From NCBI RefSeq assembly GCF_000246855.1, contig NC_016609.1, positions 6,894,744 to 6,958,743 on the forward strand: a stretch of DNA of 64,000 nucleotides, written 5' to 3'. Of the stretch, positions 60,272 through 64,000 are shown in pieces; positions within the stretch are counted from its first letter, which is position 1, and each line of letters opens with the position of its first letter. The notes under the pieces are model-generated. The model searched no databases. It was given only the letters and a program-made list of their open reading frames with translations, and was not told where the DNA came from. A program made the translations under genes and the position numbers. The stretch comes from Niastella koreensis GR20-10 (GTDB lineage Bacteria > Bacteroidota > Bacteroidia > Chitinophagales > Chitinophagaceae).

Positions 60272-60351
60272 ATGAATTAGTTCAAAATACTAAATGTCAA
60301 ATTATAACAATTAACGCAACCCATATATATAATTTTCCGTAGTGGTCTTTC

Positions 60352-61194
60352 ATGAAACAGGTTAAATTAATATCCAATCCTACTGATGAGCTGGACATAG
60401 CGGCGCTATTCCAACAGGCTACTGCTTTTTTGAGGCAGTACGGAAAATTATTACTGCTAGTTGCTTCCATAGGCCTGGTGGCAGGGCTGGTCCGTTACTG
60501 GAAAACACCTAACCTGTACACCTCCTCAATCGTTTTACAACCAACCATTCTCACCGAACCCGAACAGATAGCAGTGATCAACAACTGGAGCGAGCTGATT
60601 CACAAAAAAGAACGCCACCTGCTTGCCAAACAATTTAATATAGATGTTTCCCTGGTAAGAAAGATAGAATCGATCAAGGTTGAAGAGCTGCAAAAGTTTT
60701 TTGCGCCCCAAAATTACACCGCGTTTACCGTTACTGTAATTGTACGCGATACTACCATTTTACAACCGCTGCAAAAAGGAATGTTGTACGCGTTAGAGAA
60801 CAGTGGATATGTAAAGGAAAAGCTGGCCAGCCGGAAAAACATTTTGCTCTCGATGATCCAAACCGTACAGGGGGAAATGAACCGCCTGGTTAAACTGCAA
60901 CAGACAGTTGAAACCAGCTTTCAGCAACCTGGTACTTCAGGCGGCCGTCTTATGTTGAACGTTTCTGATATAAGTACCCAATTTGCCAACCTGGAAGAAA
61001 GAAAACTGAACTATGAAGCAGAATTTTCATTTCTCTCAGCAGTAAACGTGCTGCAAACTTTTTATACGCCTGCTAACCCAACTTTCCCGGTATTGATAAA
61101 ACAACTGGCGCTGGGGCTTTGCGGCGGGTTGTTTGTGGGTGTTCTTATAAGTTTCTATTTACATTATAAAAAAAAACCGTGGAATAATGTTTAA
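60352..61194 (+). CDS. Wzz-like chain-length/polysaccharide co-polymerase protein
   Basis: The 280-residue protein has two membrane helices, one near 35-50 (L-L-L-L-V-A-S-I-G-L-V-A-G-L-V) and one near 255-275 (L-A-L-G-L-C-G-G-L-F-V-G-V-L-I). The periplasmic part lies between them, ending in P-A-N-P-T-F-P. This hairpin layout is that of Wzz proteins that set O-antigen length; no kinase domain is present, so it is not a full Wzc. It begins about 80 bases from the divergent flippase, so both may share a control region. Confidence 0.75.
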   Translation: MKQVKLISNPTDELDIAALFQQATAFLRQYGKLLLLVASIGLVAGLVRYWKTPNLYTSSIVLQPTILTEPEQIAVINNWSELIHKKERHLLAKQFNIDVSLVRKIESIKVEELQKFFAPQNYTAFTVTVIVRDTTILQPLQKGMLYALENSGYVKEKLASRKNILLSMIQTVQGEMNRLVKLQQTVETSFQQPGTSGGRLMLNVSDISTQFANLEERKLNYEAEFSFLSAVNVLQTFYTPANPTFPVLIKQLALGLCGGLFVGVLISFYLHYKKKPWNNV

Positions 61195-61327
61195 GTTACA
61201 GAGCCTGCCCCGTGACAACGGGGTTGCAAGTTGCAGGTTCCAGGGGTTCTGAAATTTGTGAATCCCGCAATTGTTCAGCATGCCAGCCATGTAACCTGTA
61301 ACCCGAAACCTACAATCTGTTTCATGC

Positions 61328-62614
61328 ATGAAGCAAAAAAACACTATAATTAATAACCTTATCTACCTATTTTACCTCGGCTTTCTGTTAACAGCAGTAG
61401 CCGCCTTCAGGTACTATAGCAGTATAGCCATCGGCCTTATAGCAGCTGCCTCTTTTTACTATAACAAGCTTACTACCGGTTACTGGTTTAATAAAGCATT
61501 ACGCAACCCATTTGTGATCTGTTGCAGCCTGTTTTTCTTACTGCAAATAATTCCCCTTGCTTATACCGATGATTGGGCCTTAACCTGGCGGCATATTGAA
61601 GTAAAAAGCGCCTTGCTGTTTATCCCGCTTTGTTTCTTCAGCAGTGAGTATTTGAATAAAGTGCGGTTCCATTCGCTAATGAAGGGGTATGTTTTTATCC
61701 TGGTTGTCCTCATAATCTGGTGTTTGGGCGTTAGTTTTATTAAATACAAATACCACCACGCGCCCATTTATATTTTCTTTTATCACGAGTTATTGAGCGA
61801 TCTGGGGCACCACGCCATTCAGTTCTCCATCCTCGTTTTTGCCGGCCTCATCTTCCTGTTGCAGGAAACCACACAGGAACGTTATGTTATTAATAAGGGC
61901 ATTCATTTTTCACTGCTGGCTTTTTTAATTGGCAGCATGCTGTTGCTGTCGTCAAAACTGGTAATCAGTTTTACGTTGTGCAGCCTGGCTTATTACGCCG
62001 TTATTGAATGGCGGAAAAATGTAAATACCCGTTGGGCTATTGCCACGGTGGCCATTACGGGCTTAGTTATAAGCAGTATCATCCTCTTCACAAAAAACCC
62101 TATCAGCTACCGTTTTAACGACATCATGCATAACAACATGATCGTTATGGAGAAAAAGACTTTTGAACCGAGGTATTACTTCAACGGCGTGGCTTTTCGC
62201 TTACTGCAATGGCGTTTTGTAAAAGAGATCATCCGGGAGCACCGGGCCTGGGTAATGGGCGTAACGCCTGCCCATGCTCAACCCTTGTTAAACCAGAAAT
62301 ATCTGTCAGCAAATATGTACGCCGGTCAGCCCGGCACCGCCGATCATGGGTACCAGGGTTTCAATACGCACAATGAGTGGCTGGAGTCGTTTTTACAAAC
62401 GGGACTTATAGGACTGATACTCTTTTTCAGCATCTGTTTTTCCATGGTTGCCATGGCCGTTCGGCGAAGGAGCCGCCTGTTATGGGCGATTGTACTTTTA
62501 GTGCTTGCCTATTCTTTCCAGGAGGCAGTATTTGAGTCGCAGTATGGGCTGGTCGTTTTCCTGTTTTTGCCGCTGTTCTTTTACTTTGGGGAGAAGGAAC
62601 CTGAGAAACAATAG
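61328..62614 (+). CDS. O-antigen ligase/polymerase family protein
   Basis: The 428-residue protein has about ten helices and a periplasmic loop containing R-E-H-R-A-W-V-M-G-V-T-P-A-H-A-Q and G-F-N-T-H-N-E-W-L-E-S-F-L-Q-T-G-L, the WaaL/Wzy pattern with the H-N-E-W core. It is the third protein of this kind in the locus. Upstream lies a spacer with a short CCCCGT/ACGGGG hairpin (61208-61223). Downstream is the 42-bp tandem repeat array. Ligase or polymerase function cannot be decided. Confidence 0.82.
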   Translation: MKQKNTIINNLIYLFYLGFLLTAVAAFRYYSSIAIGLIAAASFYYNKLTTGYWFNKALRNPFVICCSLFFLLQIIPLAYTDDWALTWRHIEVKSALLFIPLCFFSSEYLNKVRFHSLMKGYVFILVVLIIWCLGVSFIKYKYHHAPIYIFFYHELLSDLGHHAIQFSILVFAGLIFLLQETTQERYVINKGIHFSLLAFLIGSMLLLSSKLVISFTLCSLAYYAVIEWRKNVNTRWAIATVAITGLVISSIILFTKNPISYRFNDIMHNNMIVMEKKTFEPRYYFNGVAFRLLQWRFVKEIIREHRAWVMGVTPAHAQPLLNQKYLSANMYAGQPGTADHGYQGFNTHNEWLESFLQTGLIGLILFFSICFSMVAMAVRRRSRLLWAIVLLVLAYSFQEAVFESQYGLVVFLFLPLFFYFGEKEPEKQ

Positions 62615-63082
62615 GTTAAGAAAAAAGACTATAATTATTCCCATCCCATTTTCAGTTAGAAACGATACGCTACCAACTGAAATCATATCATTTTCAGTTT
62701 AAAATGATATGCTACCAACTGAAATTACCCTGTTTTCAGTTTAAAACAGCACGCCACCAACTGAAATCACCCTGTTTTCAGTTAGAAACAGTACACTACC
62801 AACTGAAATCGACCTGTTTTCAGTTAGAAACAATACGCCACCAACTGAAATTACCCCGTTTTCAGTTAGAAACAGTACGCCACCAACTGAGAGCATCCTT
62901 TTTTCAATTTGAAACCTGGCAACTAAACCTGGAACCTGGAACTTGAAACGGGTTGTACTAATCCCGGTTTTACCTGCACTCTTCCCTGTCGGCAAAGGCC
63001 ATTCAGGTAACTTTATATAAATTGTATATTAATTCCCCAACCCCCGACAAACATTCCCTTTGATTAACTGTTAATTGCAATT
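62615..63082. other. 468-base intergenic region dominated by tandem repeats
   Basis: After the ligase stop there are about 34 bases, then six 42-bp repeats (62649-62900), then a stretch of AACCTGGAA-like words (to 62950) and an AT-rich leader for the ABC gene. Open frames on both strands in the array come from the repeat length being a multiple of three. No gene is supported. Confidence 0.65.
62649..62915. repeat. 42-bp tandem repeat array with nested inverted repeats
   Basis: Six full 42-base units begin at 62649, 62691, 62733, 62775, 62817 and 62859; a decayed seventh starts at 62901. Each unit opens with TTTTCAGTT and carries CCAACTGA near its middle, so TTTCAGTT/AACTGAAA half-sites are inverted within a unit (17-base gap) and across unit borders (9-base gap). 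Border stems differ in sequence but stay paired: CATATCATTTT/AAAATGATATG between units 1 and 2, CTGTTTT/AAAACAG between 2 and 3. 42 bases is four turns of DNA. Confidence 0.9.
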
Positions 63083-64000
63083 ATGAAGATTTTACTAACG
63101 TATTTAAAACCATACAGATGGCTGGTTGGTTTAACGCTCTTTCTGGCTGCTGTAAATACCGCTTTTTCCTTATTTGATCCTATTATATTAGGGAAACTTG
63201 TCCGGCTCGCCGGTCAGTATTTAAATACACCGAAAGATAAAAGACCTGGTACAGAATTCTTTACTGCTACCACTCCTTATTACGGTGTTATCTGGCTGTT
63301 ATTAGCTTCCATTTGCGTAGCCATGGTAAGCCGGATAGCCAAAAACTTCCAGGACTACTTCCTGAACGTGATCATCCAGAAATTTGGCGCCAAAGTATTT
63401 ACCGATGGCTTAAAACACGCTATGCGGTTGCCTTACCAGGAGTTTGAAGACCAGCGCAGTGGTGAAACCCTGAGCGTGCTCACCAAGGTGCGGGCCGATA
63501 CCGAGAAGTTCATGAATTATTTCATCAATATAATGTTTGGTGTGCTGGTAGGTGTAACCTTTGTTATGATCTATGCTTCTATCTGGATCAGCTGGACAAT
63601 CGCCGTTGCCTATGTAGTGGGTATTTTACTGCTTACAACGATCACTAATATACTCAGTAAAAAAATCAAGACCATTCAAAAGACCATTGTAGCACAAACC
63701 ACTTCGCTGGCAGGTTCTACAACGGAATCACTCCGCAATATAGAGTTGGTAAAAAGTCTGGGCCTTACCAACCAGGAAGTTACCCGACTGAATAAAAATA
63801 CCTACAAGATCCTGGGGCTTGAACTTACCAAAGTAAAACGCGTACGCAGCATCAGCTTTGTACAGGGCACCTTTGTGAACACTTTGCGTCAGGTGATTTT
63901 GTTCATTTTAACGTGGCTGATCTTCCATGATAAAATGGATTTCGGACAATTGGTAACTATGCAGATCTTCTCCTTCTTTGTATTTGGACCCTTGCAGGAG
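63083..64000 (+). CDS. ABC transporter, transmembrane part (partial)
   Basis: The reading frame is open from ATG 63083 to the window end, 306 codons, with no stop, so the gene is cut by the window. It begins with a basic start and a membrane helix (W-L-V-G-L-T-L-F-L-A-A-V-N-T-A-F-S-L-F-D-P-I-I-L-G), then the exporter-type six-helix fold with Y-Q-E-F-E-D-Q-R-S-G-E-T-L-S-V-L, S-T-T-E-S-L-R-N-I-E-L-V-K-S-L-G-L and Q-L-V-T-M-Q-I-F-S. This is the membrane half of a type I exporter of the MsbA/ABCB kind; its ATPase should follow beyond the window. The substrate is unknown and it may be outside the polysaccharide operon. Confidence 0.85.
   Translation, partial: MKILLTYLKPYRWLVGLTLFLAAVNTAFSLFDPIILGKLVRLAGQYLNTPKDKRPGTEFFTATTPYYGVIWLLLASICVAMVSRIAKNFQDYFLNVIIQKFGAKVFTDGLKHAMRLPYQEFEDQRSGETLSVLTKVRADTEKFMNYFINIMFGVLVGVTFVMIYASIWISWTIAVAYVVGILLLTTITNILSKKIKTIQKTIVAQTTSLAGSTTESLRNIELVKSLGLTNQEVTRLNKNTYKILGLELTKVKRVRSISFVQGTFVNTLRQVILFILTWLIFHDKMDFGQLVTMQIFSFFVFGPLQE

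Noticed and set aside
62649-62915. CRISPR array
   Set aside because: Units join directly without unique spacers and no cas genes are present.
62704-62995. Open frames on both strands with 14-residue repeats in the 42-bp array
   Set aside because: The repeat length is a multiple of three, so any frame without a stop in one unit stays open through all of them. Translations lack start context, signal peptide or protein-like composition. I treat the array as non-coding.

Overview
This window looks like chromosomal DNA of a gliding-type Bacteroidota bacterium, most likely family Chitinophagaceae (Niastella/Chitinophaga relatives). The support is: promoter -7 boxes of the TAnnTTTG type, several TTG/GTG starts with little Shine-Dalgarno signal, the menG-porT pair, type IX secretion (T9SS) cargo with C-terminal sorting domains, GbsR, YkuK and DUF5723 proteins, and TonB-C proteins. 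I see no rRNA, tRNA, CRISPR array, insertion sequence or prophage. The genus is inference.

Left part (1-31.6 kb), mostly housekeeping and cell-envelope genes on the + strand. A flotillin fragment (1-452) is followed by a compact operon (594-5892) of UbiA-type prenyltransferase, type III polyketide synthase, SAM methyltransferase, FAD-dependent oxidoreductase and a DUF5723 outer-membrane protein. This gene set should make a modified, possibly prenylated, phenolic or quinone lipid. Then come two TonB-C proteins, a GbsR/MarR regulator, a DCC-family redox membrane protein with a TIGR01777 epimerase, a CoA-binding protein, a secreted metzincin protease with T9SS tail, YkuK, EngB (minus), MenG and PorT, a cytochrome-c-like lipoprotein, a 1038-residue T9SS adhesin-like protein (minus), a TPR histidine kinase with LytTR regulator, a Wzi/RemB-like barrel (minus), dihydroorotase, a MutS-like ATPase, an M1 aminopeptidase and YifB/ComM.

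Right part (31.6-64 kb) is one large surface-polysaccharide locus. It holds an initiating sugar transferase (minus), single and fused glycosyltransferases, three methyltransferases (one of them fused to glycosyltransferases), a split transketolase pair next to an epimerase-GT2 fusion, an acyltransferase-GT-C-like fusion, a second GT-C-like membrane protein, an RgpF-like protein, a Wzm/Wzt-type ABC exporter, a Wzx flippase, three O-antigen polymerase/ligase-type proteins, a Wzz-like protein and the start of an exporter of the ABCB type. Having both ABC and Wzx/Wzy export parts in one locus suggests that two polymers are made, or one with separately built pieces.

Non-coding structure is also notable. 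Six full copies of a 42-bp tandem repeat with nested inverted repeats lie at 62649-62900. Long inverted repeats made of low-complexity words flank intergenic cores at 459-588, 7895-8043 and 14124-14240. A 7-bp tandem repeat forms the 3' end of a polymerase gene at 57770-57804. There is an 18-bp perfect palindrome at 20641-20658, a 16-bp direct repeat two helical turns apart at 32622-32657, and a structured intergenic region ending in a terminator at 23580-23756 that could be a small RNA.
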